A stretch of DNA of 45,757 nt from Halalkalibacter okhensis. GTDB taxonomy: Bacteria > Bacillota > Bacilli > Bacillales > Bacillaceae_D. The position numbers and the translations under genes were made by a program. How positions within the stretch are numbered: position 1 is the stretch's first letter; each line of letters opens with the position of its first letter. Of this stretch, positions 17,236-26,554 are shown one piece after another. Below the pieces are notes generated by a model. It saw only the letters and a program-made list of their open reading frames with translations. It ran no database searches and was not told the DNA's origin. The DNA lies in contig NZ_JRJU01000033.1 of the NCBI RefSeq assembly GCF_000787375.1, forward strand, positions 1 to 45,757, read 5' to 3'.

Positions 17236-18796
17236 ACTTTGCATACTCAACGGCACGTGTTTCACGGATAACCGTCACACGTATATGCCCTGGATAATCT
17301 AGTTCTTCTTCAATTCTCTTCGTAATATCACGAGCAAGCTTATGAGCAAGTGCATCATCAACGACATCTGGTCTAACCATAATACGTACTTCACGACCAG
17401 CTTGGATCGCATACGTCTTTTCGACGCCTTCAAATGATTCAGAGATTTCCTCTAATTTTTCTAGACGACGAATATAGGTTTCCAGCGTTTCCCTACGCGC
17501 ACCTGGTCTTGCAGCCGAAAGGGCATCTGCTGCTGCAACAAGTGTTGCGATAATGGATGTTGATTCTGTGTCACCATGATGCGATGCAATGGCATTAATG
17601 ACAACTGGGTGTTCTTTATACTTCGTTGCAAGTTCTACCCCAATTTCCACATGACTGCCTTCTACTTCATGGTCAATGGCCTTTCCAATATCGTGAAGCA
17701 ACCCTGCACGTTTTGCTAGTTTTACATCTTCACCTAATTCCGATGCCATTAATCCAGCTAAATGAGCTACTTCCATAGAGTGTTTCAACACATTTTGACC
17801 GTAACTTGTTCTAAACTTCAAACGACCGAGAATTTTAATTAAATCTGGGTGCAACCCATGAATTCCCATCTCAAACGTTGTTTGTTCCCCGTACTCCCTG
17901 ATGGCTTCATCAACCTCGCGACGAGACTTGTCGACCATTTCTTCAATACGAGCAGGATGGATACGACCATCTTGAACAAGCTTCTCAAGTGCTGTACGAG
18001 CAATTTCACGACGAATTGGATCGAAACCAGATAGAATGACTGCTTCAGGCGTATCATCAATAATTAAGTCGATTCCTGTTAACGTTTCTAAGGCACGGAT
18101 ATTACGCCCTTCACGACCAATGATTCTTCCTTTCATCTCATCGTTTGGCAGCGTGACTACCGATACCGTTGTTTCTGCTACGTGGTCTGCAGAGCAACGT
18201 TGAATCGCAAGCGACAATACTTCTTTCGCCTTTTTATCAGCTTCTTCTTTCGCTTGTGCCATTCGCTCCTTAACAATAAGAGCTGTTTCATGAGCAATTT
18301 CTTGCTCAACCTCACTGCGAATGGTTTCACGAGCTTCTTCGCGAGAAAATCCAGAAATACGTTCAAGCTCAGCTTGCTGCTTGTTCAAGATTTCCTCCAC
18401 TTTGCTATCCATCTCTTCAATTTGTCGTTGTTTTTTGGTGAGAGATTCCTCCCTTTTATCCAAAGACTCTTCTTTCTTATCTAAGGTTTCACTCTTTCGG
18501 TCAAGAATCTCTTCTTTCTGTACCAAACGATTCTCTTGTTTTTGAATCTCATTTCTTCGTTCACGAACTTCACGCTCTGCTTCTGTGCGAATTTTATGCG
18601 CCTCATCCTTCATTTCAAGGACTGCTTCTTTCTTACTCGCTTCTGCATCACGCTTCGCATCTTCAACAATTTGTTTCGCTGCATGTTCCGCACTGGAAAT
18701 TTTCGCTTCTGCAATGGATTTTCGAACAAGATATCCAACAACTGCACCAATACCTGCAGAGACAACAAGCAAAATGGAGATGATCAATATTTCCAT
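17234..18796 (-). CDS. rny: Ribonuclease Y
   Basis: RNase Y is the membrane-anchored endoribonuclease that initiates mRNA decay in Bacilli. In the 520 residues: an N-terminal membrane helix (about 3-24), a long charged coiled coil (about 30-200), a KH domain with [16 protein letters not shown] (about 221-236) and an HD domain with [12 protein letters not shown] (about 366-377) giving the catalytic His-Asp. The C-terminal region is family-typical. An AGGAGGTGAAAGAGT site precedes the ATG. In this genome it is placed between the Rad50-like cluster and ymdB. Confidence 0.97.
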   Translation of the reverse strand: MEILIISILLVVSAGIGAVVGYLVRKSIAEAKISSAEHAAKQIVEDAKRDAEASKKEAVLEMKDEAHKIRTEAEREVRERRNEIQKQENRLVQKEEILDRKSETLDKKEESLDKREESLTKKQRQIEEMDSKVEEILNKQQAELERISGFSREEARETIRSEVEQEIAHETALIVKERMAQAKEEADKKAKEVLSLAIQRCSADHVAETTVSVVTLPNDEMKGRIIGREGRNIRALETLTGIDLIIDDTPEAVILSGFDPIRREIARTALEKLVQDGRIHPARIEEMVDKSRREVDEAIREYGEQTTFEMGIHGLHPDLIKILGRLKFRTSYGQNVLKHSMEVAHLAGLMASELGEDVKLAKRAGLLHDIGKAIDHEVEGSHVEIGVELATKYKEHPVVINAIASHHGDTESTSIIATLVAAADALSAARPGARRETLETYIRRLEKLEEISESFEGVEKTYAIQAGREVRIMVRPDVVDDALAHKLARDITKRIEEELDYPGHIRVTVIRETRAVEYAK

Positions 18797-18961
18797 ACTC
18801 TTTCACCTCCTCTTGCTATCTAATTGTTGGTTTAAACTTTTTTTCATACGTTTCATCATTATTAAAAACAAACGCATATTACATTTGATCGCGGAAAAAA
18901 TAGATAACACATAAAAACTTAACCGCATTCTACTTAATTTTATAGCTCGTTCTAGTCAATG

Positions 18962-19633
18962 TCAAGTGTTGTCAATTTTCGTAACTTCACTTATGCCATC
19001 ATTGATTGAAACCTCATATGACAAGTCTCCAGATTGAGCTAAATGATAGTTATGAGTGATCATAAGAATTTGTCGATTAAACATTGTACTCAGAGATTTC
19101 AAAAATTCGTATAAATAAAGAACATAATCACCTGACACATGCTTTCCAGGCTCATCAAGCAAAAGAGGACCCTCTCTTCTTGGCTGAACCGTTTCAATTA
19201 AAGCAACTCGAAGGGCTAACGTAACAATATCAACGACTCCTCCCCCACGAGAATCTTGAGGTCTAGTTTTTACTTTCACGCCTTCGTATTCCGAAACAAC
19301 ATAGAACTCTGCAACAGCCTTGTTTCCATGCTCTTCAAGCTCAATTTGAAACGAAAAAAGCGGACCAAATACATATTGCAATGCATTTGTTACTAATGTC
19401 TCGATTTGTTGCTTCGCTTGTTCTCTGGCATACTCTGCTGATTGTTGAAGAAGCACTCTAGCCTTTTCATACGTATCGATCGTTTCAAAGTAGGAATCAA
19501 GCTCTTTTATTTTTTCAGTTAGCTGTTCTTCTAGTAAGGTTTTTTTTGCATCAAGTCTCGTCCACTTTTCTTGAGCTCTTTTAAAACGCTCTTCTAATTG
19601 ATTTAACTCATTCGATGCATTATTCATCCTCAA
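18962..19633 (-). CDS. Rad50/SbcC-like ATPase, C-terminal half
   Basis: This 223-residue protein has a coiled-coil N-terminus (about 8-80) followed by the second half of an SMC/Rad50-type ABC ATPase. It carries a Gly-rich signature-like DSRGGGVVDIVTLALR (about 127-142), Walker B GPLLLDEPGKHVSG (D160, E161) and a His-loop ITHN (about 192). It lacks a Walker A, which is on the separate protein from 19892-21313. The two must pair to make a working ATPase. The start is uncertain: TTG at 19633 has AAAGGA five bases upstream; ATG at 19627 is the alternative. It overlaps the stop of the small coiled-coil gene by about 14 bases, so translation is probably coupled. Confidence 0.85.
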   Translation of the reverse strand: MRMNNASNELNQLEERFKRAQEKWTRLDAKKTLLEEQLTEKIKELDSYFETIDTYEKARVLLQQSAEYAREQAKQQIETLVTNALQYVFGPLFSFQIELEEHGNKAVAEFYVVSEYEGVKVKTRPQDSRGGGVVDIVTLALRVALIETVQPRREGPLLLDEPGKHVSGDYVLYLYEFLKSLSTMFNRQILMITHNYHLAQSGDLSYEVSINDGISEVTKIDNT

Positions 19634-19868
19634 TCAATTCCTTTGGAATCAACTCCCACGTTTCTTTTAATGATACTTCAATTTCTTTCTCAAGCTTCTC
19701 AATTTCTAGGTCTAACTCTTCAGGTTTCACCCCAAGTTCTTCTAGTTCAGATAAAAGTCTATTTTTCTGATTTTCTAGTTCTTCAAGCTTTGCCTCAGCT
19801 CGGTAGCGCATATCTCTTGCTTTATCGATCGCTTGTTTAATTTGTCCTAATTGTTTCTCTACTGACAT
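19620..19868 (-). CDS. Small coiled-coil protein of the split Rad50-like cluster
   Basis: This is an 82-residue protein that is almost entirely predicted coiled coil, rich in Glu, Lys and Leu with heptad-like spacing (EELENQKNRLLSELEEL, then EIEKLEKEIEVSL). It has no Cys, so no zinc hook of its own. The ATG at 19868 is preceded by AGGAAGGTGA; a GTG at 19880 would overlap that site. It lies between the N-terminal and C-terminal ATPase halves and could be a detached piece of the coiled-coil arm or a dedicated bridging subunit. Function is not known; the role is inferred from position only. Confidence 0.75.
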   Translation of the reverse strand: MSVEKQLGQIKQAIDKARDMRYRAEAKLEELENQKNRLLSELEELGVKPEELDLEIEKLEKEIEVSLKETWELIPKELIEDE

Positions 19869-19891
19869 TCTAGCATTCACCTTCCTATTTT

Positions 19892-21313
19892 TTATTCATC
19901 ATGAGCGCAAATAGCTTGTCCACAAGTTGGGCAGGTCCCTTCAGCTAAAAGCCGTTCTTGTAAAGCCGCTTCAGCCTTGGCTTGCTCAGCCTTTTGTGCT
20001 GTAATATAGCGTCTGCCTTCTTCTGATCTCCGCTGAAATCCATTTAACTCAGACTGGATCTCCTTTAACCTCAAACATTTTTCTGTTTTTTCAGCTATTA
20101 TCTCTTGTTTGTTTTTCACTTCAGAGACATTTGGTAACCTTTCTCTTATAAGGTGAATCTTTCTTGTTTGAGTAAGATTCCCTTGTAATTGTTCTTGAAT
20201 TTGCTGCAACTTTTTCTGCTTAAATTGATTTGCTGAAATGTACTCTAGCGATTGTGCACTAACGGCATCGATAAACTTTGTTTTTTTTGTTCTTTCCTTT
20301 TCTTCCTTCTCAGATCTCTCTACCATCTGTAAGTGTTGAAACTTGGTTTTTAATTGTTTTAGCAGATGCAGTTGCTGATGGAGCTTTTCATACTGGCTAT
20401 TTGCTTGGTCTGCCTGCTCGGTTTTTTTCAACCATGTATGACAAATTGCCATCGTCTTGTTTACTTCTTGTCCTAATTTTCGCTTTTGTTCATATACAGT
20501 ATACCGATAAACCATGTCATGCAACTGCTCTCTTTTGCTTTCCCAAAGATCGACATCTTTGACAAGAGCAAATCGCTTTAATGCCATACCTTCTTCAACC
20601 CTTACTTGATTTAGCTTTTCTCTTAGCCTCTTAAGCTTGCCTTTCCGATCAAGTAAGCCTCTTATATGTTGAATATTTGTATCTGCATCAACTAATTTTG
20701 ATTTCAATTCACCTAAATGAGCGAATGGTTCAATATCATCTTTTAGTCGATCAATAATTTGCTGTTCTTGCTTCATTCTAACATTTAACTGAGATACATC
20801 TTTTGTTGTGTCTCGGATCGCCATATCTAAAAAGTGAGCACCACTTATTCTTCCAAGCGCTTTTGCCCGTATTGAACTTGTGTTTTCTAGCAAAAACGGC
20901 CCATCTAGCTGCTGTGATAAATGAATCATTAACTCATTATCATGGTCAATACGCAAGTGATCCATTCCATGCGCTTTCATAACTTCCTCAGGAACATGGA
21001 AACCAAATCCCTCTAAAACAAGCTCTTCCTCACCTTTTTTCTGAATCTTATAACGATTTTTAGAACCCGTACGTTCTCGCGTAATCGTCGTTTCATTTTC
21101 AAACGTAACCGATACTCTAACAAAGTCAGAAGAAACTCGAATAAAATCCGTTCCTCTTGGTTGATTATATAACGCCCAGCGAATCCCTCTTAAAATTGCG
21201 GTCTTTCCACTATCGGACTGTCCTACAATGACATTTAATCCATTACAAAATTCAACATACGTATCTAAGTGAGATTGGAAATTTTCTAAACGAACTGCCC
21301 GAATATTATTCAT
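19892..21313 (-). CDS. Rad50/SbcC-like ATPase, N-terminal half ending in a zinc hook
   Basis: This 473-residue protein begins like Rad50/SbcC: VRLENFQSHL then the Walker A GQSDSGKT (31-38). A head extension and a long coiled-coil arm (about 170-455) follow. The protein stops right after CPTCG, the zinc-hook CxxC (Cys461, Cys464), with another Cys and His in the last five residues. In ordinary Rad50/SbcC the hook is in the middle and a returning arm plus Walker B follows. Here those are on separate downstream genes. Its ATG overlaps the stop of the SbcD-like nuclease by 8 bases. It probably acts with that nuclease on DNA ends; this is inferred from family and context. Confidence 0.88.
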   Translation of the reverse strand: MNNIRAVRLENFQSHLDTYVEFCNGLNVIVGQSDSGKTAILRGIRWALYNQPRGTDFIRVSSDFVRVSVTFENETTITRERTGSKNRYKIQKKGEEELVLEGFGFHVPEEVMKAHGMDHLRIDHDNELMIHLSQQLDGPFLLENTSSIRAKALGRISGAHFLDMAIRDTTKDVSQLNVRMKQEQQIIDRLKDDIEPFAHLGELKSKLVDADTNIQHIRGLLDRKGKLKRLREKLNQVRVEEGMALKRFALVKDVDLWESKREQLHDMVYRYTVYEQKRKLGQEVNKTMAICHTWLKKTEQADQANSQYEKLHQQLHLLKQLKTKFQHLQMVERSEKEEKERTKKTKFIDAVSAQSLEYISANQFKQKKLQQIQEQLQGNLTQTRKIHLIRERLPNVSEVKNKQEIIAEKTEKCLRLKEIQSELNGFQRRSEEGRRYITAQKAEQAKAEAALQERLLAEGTCPTCGQAICAHDE

Positions 21314-22295
21314 ACTCTCCGTCCTTCCATACCTCTTCTATAACTGTCATTCTACGTAGTGCCTCTTGTTTAACTTTTTCTTCGACATTTTTTAGCGAGG
21401 CGATTTCTAAGATAATATCGCTCATGTTCAATGTTTGAAATTGAGATGTTTCTTTCACTTGTTGAACAAAGCTATGTAATTTTTCTTCTTGATGGACCGC
21501 TTTCTCTAGAAATGATCGATCTAATACGTCGTCCCCTTTTTGCGCTCTTCTAATAACCTTTTCTTCTAAAGAAATGGCTCCATTAATAATTGAACCTACA
21601 ATAACTTTAGGCATTCTGCTTATTTCTGACCAATGGTTATTAACACGAGCCAAAGCGCCTGGGTTACAAATAAATTTGCCATTTCGTTCTTTAATTCCAA
21701 AACCACCGTGAAAATGCCCTGTTAAAATAATATCAGCCGTCGTTCCCCATATATGATCAATAATTGTATGAGGCACTCCTTCAGGTAATGCTTTCTCAAC
21801 AAGCATACTATGAACAATATGAATAAGGACATCTGCGTTCGTTTCATTGGTTGGATAATAGTCTAATTTCGGGTCACGTTGATCTAAGTCATAATGATAG
21901 GGCTGTCCACTAACTTGTACACGCTGTCCATTTTTTTCTATCACAACAGGCGTTTTCGGATTAATGACTGTCATCACACCAAATGAATCCATCAATCCTA
22001 GCATCGTTCGTGATATGGTTTCTGGATTATGACCAAAAGTATCATGATTTCCGGCAACGACATAAATAGGCATTTGTGCTTTCATAAAAATTTTAGCAAA
22101 TTGCCCCACCACATTTGGAGAGAGGTCTGGGCGATCAAACACATCCCCTCCATGTAAAAGCACATCGACTTCTTCCTTATTTGCCAGTTCAATCACTTCT
22201 TCTAACTTCTCTTTAAGCGTATCGACATACACGTCCAATCGATTTTTTGGGGTCGTTCCACGTATATGAGTGTCTGTGACATACAGAAATTTCAT
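21306..22295 (-). CDS. SbcD/Mre11-like metallophosphoesterase (DNA nuclease)
   Basis: This 329-residue protein has the Mre11/SbcD phosphoesterase motifs in order: DTHIRG (about 8-13), HGGDVFDRPD (about 49-58), AGNHDTFGHN (about 85-94) and LTGHFHGGFG (about 190-199). The family uses two Mn ions for exo- and endonuclease action at DNA ends, driven by the Rad50-type ATPase encoded just downstream. A C-terminal segment of about 100 residues could be the ATPase-binding part. I chose ATG at 22295 because GAGGAGGAGG precedes it; a TTG at 22322 would include that site. It begins the four-gene cluster 91 bases after recA, beyond a terminator. Confidence 0.9.
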   Translation of the reverse strand: MKFLYVTDTHIRGTTPKNRLDVYVDTLKEKLEEVIELANKEEVDVLLHGGDVFDRPDLSPNVVGQFAKIFMKAQMPIYVVAGNHDTFGHNPETISRTMLGLMDSFGVMTVINPKTPVVIEKNGQRVQVSGQPYHYDLDQRDPKLDYYPTNETNADVLIHIVHSMLVEKALPEGVPHTIIDHIWGTTADIILTGHFHGGFGIKERNGKFICNPGALARVNNHWSEISRMPKVIVGSIINGAISLEEKVIRRAQKGDDVLDRSFLEKAVHQEEKLHSFVQQVKETSQFQTLNMSDIILEIASLKNVEEKVKQEALRRMTVIEEVWKDGEYE

Positions 22296-22337
22296 CCTTG
22301 CCTCCTCCTCAAATCTCCTCAAATCTTAAAAGAATGA

Positions 22338-22374
22338 GGTGTTCCAAAGGTACATGTTGACCTTTAGAACACCC
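22338..22374 (-). terminator. Terminator of recA
   Basis: GGTGTTC-C-AAAGGT pairs with ACCTTT-A-GAACACC around an 8-base loop, 13 bases after the recA stop. A weak T-rich stretch (CATTCTTTT) follows on the minus strand. Confidence 0.75.
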
Positions 22375-22386
22375 CGTCATTCCATA

Positions 22387-23436
22387 TTATTTTAAATCAA
22401 AAGGAACTTCATCAAATTCCTCTTCTGTCGCTGCCGCCACTTCAATCTCACCATTTAATCCGTGGTGCTCACGTATCAATGTCTCAATTTGCTCTGCAAT
22501 GTGCGAGTTTTCTTTCAAGAACTGCTTAGAATTTTCACGTCCTTGCCCAAGACGTTCCTCGTTAAATGAGTACCAAGCTCCACTTTTTTGAACGATATCT
22601 AAATCTGAAGCAATATCTAAAATCGATCCTTCACGGGAAATTCCTTCTCCATACATAATGTCTACTTCTGCTACTTTAAACGGAGGAGCAACTTTATTTT
22701 TCACAATTTTAATCTTTGTTTTGTTCCCTACCATGTCATTGCCTTGCTTTAATGTTTCCGCTCGACGAACCTCTAAACGAACGGAAGAATAGAACTTTAA
22801 CGCTCGACCACCAGGTGTTGTTTCTGGATTTCCAAACATTACTCCTACTTTTTCACGAATTTGGTTAATGAAAATGGCAATGGTCTTCGACTTATTAATT
22901 GCTCCTGATAACTTACGTAATGCTTGTGACATAAGACGAGCTTGCAGACCAACATGACTATCTCCCATGTCCCCTTCAATCTCAGCTTTTGGTACCAGAG
23001 CCGCCACACTATCAATTACAATCATATCAACCGCACCACTACGCACTAACGCTTCAGCAATTTCTAATGCTTGCTCTCCTGTATCCGGCTGTGACAGCAA
23101 TAACTCATCAATGTTAACACCTAATTTTTGAGCATAAACAGGATCTAGCGCATGCTCAGCATCGATAAAGGCAGCTTGACCACCTTGTCTCTGCACTTCT
23201 GCAATCGCATGTAACGATACCGTTGTTTTACCTGAAGATTCCGGACCGTAAACTTCAATGACACGCCCCTTAGGATAGCCTCCTACTCCAAGCGCAATAT
23301 CAAGTGCTAGTGCGCCACTTGAGACGGTTGATACACGTTGCTCTGCTTGTTCACCAAGCTTCATAATTGACCCTTTACCAAATTGTTTTTCGATTTGACG
23401 TAGTGCCATATCAAGGGCAGCCTTACGATCACTCAT
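22387..23436 (-). CDS. recA: Recombinase RecA
   Basis: RecA catalyses strand exchange in homologous recombination and triggers LexA self-cleavage. The length is 349 residues. Walker [10 protein letters not shown] (about 65-73), [10 protein letters not shown] (Walker B, about 139-148), the L2-loop segment [15 protein letters not shown] (about 202-216) and the acidic C-terminal tail are all present. A GGAGAG site precedes the ATG. It has a clear sigma-A promoter with LexA-like boxes (see 23487 and 23548), so it should be induced by DNA damage. It is separate from cinA here because a helicase gene lies between. Confidence 0.98.
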   Translation of the reverse strand: MSDRKAALDMALRQIEKQFGKGSIMKLGEQAEQRVSTVSSGALALDIALGVGGYPKGRVIEVYGPESSGKTTVSLHAIAEVQRQGGQAAFIDAEHALDPVYAQKLGVNIDELLLSQPDTGEQALEIAEALVRSGAVDMIVIDSVAALVPKAEIEGDMGDSHVGLQARLMSQALRKLSGAINKSKTIAIFINQIREKVGVMFGNPETTPGGRALKFYSSVRLEVRRAETLKQGNDMVGNKTKIKIVKNKVAPPFKVAEVDIMYGEGISREGSILDIASDLDIVQKSGAWYSFNEERLGQGRENSKQFLKENSHIAEQIETLIREHHGLNGEIEVAAATEEEFDEVPFDLK

Positions 23437-23486
23437 TATGAATCTCTCCTCTATTATTATAATAATGTATTTTAAATTGGAAAAAG

Positions 23487-23500
23487 CGAATCTATGTTTC
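23487..23500 (-). promoter_or_regulatory. Second LexA-like box downstream of the recA -10
   Basis: The plus strand reads CGAATCTATGTTTC, matching 12 of 14 positions of the Bacillus LexA/DinR consensus CGAACRNRYGTTYC. It lies just after the -10, around the expected transcription start, where a repressor would block initiation. Confidence 0.5.
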
Positions 23501-23510
23501 GTTCTTTACT

Positions 23511-23539
23511 ATCATACATTCTTTTTTCGCTTTTGCCAA
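23511..23539 (-). promoter_or_regulatory. Sigma-A promoter of recA
   Basis: On the minus strand TTGGCA (23534-23539) and TATGAT (23511-23516) are separated by exactly 17 bases. The promoter lies about 75 bases before the recA ATG and between two LexA-like boxes. Confidence 0.75.
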
Positions 23540-23547
23540 TAGTTTTA

Positions 23548-23561
23548 CGAACATTTATTCG
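23548..23561 (-). promoter_or_regulatory. LexA (SOS) box upstream of the recA -35
   Basis: CGAACATTTATTCG matches the palindromic Bacillus SOS box CGAAC-N4-GTTCG at nine of ten core positions. It lies just upstream of the -35. Confidence 0.75.
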
Positions 23562-23616
23562 GTTAATGATTATACGGAAACAAGATAACAGAGGATATCA
23601 AAAGTTTGTCCCATTT

Positions 23617-23648
23617 AAGAGGAGACAACTGAAACCAGTTGCCTCTTT
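23617..23648 (-). terminator. Terminator-like hairpin after the DEAD-box helicase gene
   Basis: AAGAGG and CAACT form a stem with AGTTGCCTCTT, with a three-base bulge on one side, about 30 bases after the helicase stop. The T tail is weak, so termination here is only moderately supported. Confidence 0.55.
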
Positions 23649-23677
23649 AAGTTGAGAACTTAAAACTCTCTTCTTTA

Positions 23678-25288
23678 TTAGCTGCGTGTAGGGGTACGAC
23701 GTGGTTCGCGTTTCGGGCGTGGTTTGGCAGGCTCTAAATTCACTCTTGCCCCGCTTATTCTCGAATAACGAAGGGCTTCATAGACAAATGGCGCCGCTTC
23801 TTCAGGGACTTCTACAAATGTAAAGTTTTCAAATATATCAATCTTTCCAACTGATTTTCCTGGGATACCAACTAGTTCAGAGATCGCTTCAATTAAAATC
23901 TTAGGAGTCATATTCACGTTTCTACCTACATTGATAAAGAAACGAACCATGCCTTTAGCAGCACCAGTATCTCCAAAGCTATAACCTGTTTCATCTGATG
24001 ATGATGCAGGAGAGAAATTCATTTTTAAGAGTGCGGATACAACATCACGTGCTGAGAACTCAGCTAAGACTTCCTCTACAAGTGGATCAAACAATTCAGC
24101 TTCTTTTCCACTTGTGTTAATTGTATCAGAAATTAACTTTTTCCATGAACTTTGTTGCTTTACAACTACTTCTTCAATCGTTGGTACATCTTGCGAAGGA
24201 ATACTCATTTTAATCTCTTGTTCAATCGAGCGCAGGTGTTTCATTTCACGTGGAGTAACAAGAGTAAGTGCTAGGCCTTTTCGACCAGCACGTCCTGTCC
24301 GGCCAATCCGGTGTACGTAACTCTCAGGGTCTTGAGGAATATCGTAGTTAATAACATGTGTAACATTATCCACATCAATTCCTCGAGCAGCTACATCCGT
24401 TGCAATTAGGAATTCAATTGATGAATCACGAAACTTCTTCATCACGGCATCACGTTGTGATTGCGTTAAATCCCCATGTAAGCCATCAGCTAAATACCCA
24501 CGAGCTTGAAGGGCTTCAGCTAGCTCTGCAACACCTTTTTTCGTCCGACAGAACAATATCCCTAATTCAATCTCTTCGCTATCAATAATGCGGCAAAGCG
24601 ATTCAATTTTATTTCGTTCTAACACTTTATAATACATTTGGTCAATTAACGGTGCTGTCACTTCACCTTTGTTAATGGTAACCGTTTTTGGTGCTGTCAT
24701 ATATTTACGAGATAGCTTCTTAATAGCCGGAGGCATCGTTGCCGAGAAAAGCAAGGTTTGACGCTCTGTATTTACTTGACGAAGAATCGATTCAATATCA
24801 TCAACAAACCCCATATCTAACATTTCATCCGCTTCATCAAGAACAATCGTATGAACTTGATCAAGCTTAAGCGTTTGTCTACGTAAATGATCGAGAATTC
24901 GACCTGGTGTACCTATAACGACTTGAACACCTTGTTTTAAAGCTCGAATTTGGTGCCCAATCGATTGCCCTCCATAGATGGGTAATGTACGGATCGATTT
25001 ATGGACAGATAGCTTTTGTAGCTCCCCAGACACTTGGATCGCTAACTCTCTTGTCGGTGTCAAAATTAATGCTTGAACATAACGGTCAGATGTTACCTTA
25101 TCTACAACAGGAATTCCAAACGCTGCCGTCTTACCTGTTCCTGTTTGCGCTTGACCAACTACATCTCCGCCTTCCAAAATGACTGGAATAGCTTTCGCTT
25201 GAATCGGAGAGGGTTCTTCAAAGCCCATGTCTTTAATTGCACGTTTAATCGGTTCTGAAATCTGAAAATCATTAAAATACGTTGTCAT
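23678..25288 (-). CDS. DEAD-box ATP-dependent RNA helicase with a DbpA-type C-terminal domain
   Basis: This is a 536-residue superfamily 2 RNA helicase. Motifs seen: Q motif around PSPIQAKAIP, AQTGTGKT, PTRELAIQ, TPGRIL, VLDEADEML, LFSATMP, and HRIGRTGRAGRKG. After residue 430 a DbpA/YxiN-like RNA-binding domain is present (VRFFINVGRN, IDIFENFTFVEV), then a basic Arg/Pro-rich tail. This makes it a DeaD/CsdA or DbpA relative likely to act on ribosome assembly or cold-structured RNA. I chose the ATG at 25288, which overlaps the cinA stop (ATGA); a GTG at 25303 lies inside cinA with a poorer site. The gene interrupts the usual cinA-recA pair. Confidence 0.93.
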   Translation of the reverse strand: MTTYFNDFQISEPIKRAIKDMGFEEPSPIQAKAIPVILEGGDVVGQAQTGTGKTAAFGIPVVDKVTSDRYVQALILTPTRELAIQVSGELQKLSVHKSIRTLPIYGGQSIGHQIRALKQGVQVVIGTPGRILDHLRRQTLKLDQVHTIVLDEADEMLDMGFVDDIESILRQVNTERQTLLFSATMPPAIKKLSRKYMTAPKTVTINKGEVTAPLIDQMYYKVLERNKIESLCRIIDSEEIELGILFCRTKKGVAELAEALQARGYLADGLHGDLTQSQRDAVMKKFRDSSIEFLIATDVAARGIDVDNVTHVINYDIPQDPESYVHRIGRTGRAGRKGLALTLVTPREMKHLRSIEQEIKMSIPSQDVPTIEEVVVKQQSSWKKLISDTINTSGKEAELFDPLVEEVLAEFSARDVVSALLKMNFSPASSSDETGYSFGDTGAAKGMVRFFINVGRNVNMTPKILIEAISELVGIPGKSVGKIDIFENFTFVEVPEEAAPFVYEALRYSRISGARVNLEPAKPRPKREPRRTPTRS

Positions 25289-26538
25289 TCTTTCATATTC
25301 CACCTTTTCATTTCGTTCAATAAATAAAAACAGCCATATTTAATCGCTCGGTCTGTTATAGCCGCACGGTTACCGGCTAAATTTAACTTATAGGCCATTG
25401 GCTCAGGGGTAAGACCACAAACACCAATGAAGATTGTACCAGGTTCCTTTCCTTCCTGTTTCGTGGGACCTGCTACGCCTGTGAAACTAATTGCTATATC
25501 TGATCCGCACTGCTCCTTCGTACGCTGAGCCATTTCAATAGCACATTGATGGCTGATCACCCCATATGTTCTAATCAGTTCATTCGACACGCCTAAGACC
25601 TTTTCCTTTACGTCTGTTGCATAAGAAACAAATCCACCTCGATAAATCGCCGAAGACCCAGGAAATGCTGTCAACATACCGGAAAATTTCCCACCTGTAA
25701 AACTTTCTGCTGTAGCTATCGTACAGTGTTTCTCTTGTAATTGCAAAAAGAGCTGCTCCATAAGTGACGTCTCACCATAGCCATATAAATATTGTCCAAC
25801 ACGCTTGGTAATCTGTTCTTCCGTTTCATCTAAAAGTCTTTTTTGCTCCATTGGATCCGCATGCTTTACAGTTAATCGTAGCGTCACTTCTCCTTCATTC
25901 GCTAATGGAGCAATCGTAGGATTTGTTTGCGACTCGATCAAATCTAACAAATCTGTCTCTAGTTGTGATTCTCCAATTCCAAAGAAGCGGAGAACTCTTG
26001 ATGTAATCGACGTTTGTTCCCCCATCATATTAACCAATTGCGGTACTAATTCATTAGTGAACATCGGCTTCATTTCTTGAGGCGGACCAGGGAGCATAAC
26101 AATTTTCGTGTCATTTAACGAAACAATCATCCCTGGGGCCATTCCGAAGTAATTATGGAGAACATGGCTTCCTTCGATGACTAGAGCTTGCTTACGATTA
26201 TTCTCTGACATAGGACGATTTCTCTTTTGAAAATAAGACTCAATATTATGTAATGATTCCTCATGATGAACAAGCTTACTATTAACAAATGATGCGACCG
26301 TTTCTTTTGTTAAATCGTCCTTTGTTGGACCTAGGCCACCCGTAATAATAATCAAATCTGAACGGGAATTGGCTAATTCTAATGCGGAAGTAAGCCTTTG
26401 ACCATTATCACCTACGGTTGTCTGATAAAAAACATTTACTCCAAGCAGAGCTAATTCTTGAGAAAGAAAGGCCGCATTCGTATTAACAATTTGTCCAAGT
26501 AATAATTCTGATCCAACAGAAATTAATTCAGCATTCAT
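25285..26538 (-). CDS. cinA: CinA: competence/damage-inducible protein, NMN deamidase family
   Basis: This 417-residue protein has an N-terminal MoCF-like domain (GSELLLGQIVNTNAAFLS near 8-25; ITGGLGPTKDD near 65-75; LPGPPQEMKPMF near 145-156). The C-terminal PncC-type domain runs from about 255 (TAESFTGGKFSG, SYATDVKEKVLGV, GVAGP). The family hydrolyses NMN and ADP-ribose in NAD recycling and is often in an operon with recA. It lies 17 bases after pgsA, the classical pgsA-cinA arrangement, and its stop overlaps the start of the helicase gene. Confidence 0.96.
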   Translation of the reverse strand: MNAELISVGSELLLGQIVNTNAAFLSQELALLGVNVFYQTTVGDNGQRLTSALELANSRSDLIIITGGLGPTKDDLTKETVASFVNSKLVHHEESLHNIESYFQKRNRPMSENNRKQALVIEGSHVLHNYFGMAPGMIVSLNDTKIVMLPGPPQEMKPMFTNELVPQLVNMMGEQTSITSRVLRFFGIGESQLETDLLDLIESQTNPTIAPLANEGEVTLRLTVKHADPMEQKRLLDETEEQITKRVGQYLYGYGETSLMEQLFLQLQEKHCTIATAESFTGGKFSGMLTAFPGSSAIYRGGFVSYATDVKEKVLGVSNELIRTYGVISHQCAIEMAQRTKEQCGSDIAISFTGVAGPTKQEGKEPGTIFIGVCGLTPEPMAYKLNLAGNRAAITDRAIKYGCFYLLNEMKRWNMKE

Positions 26539-26554
26539 TGCATCTACCTGCCTA

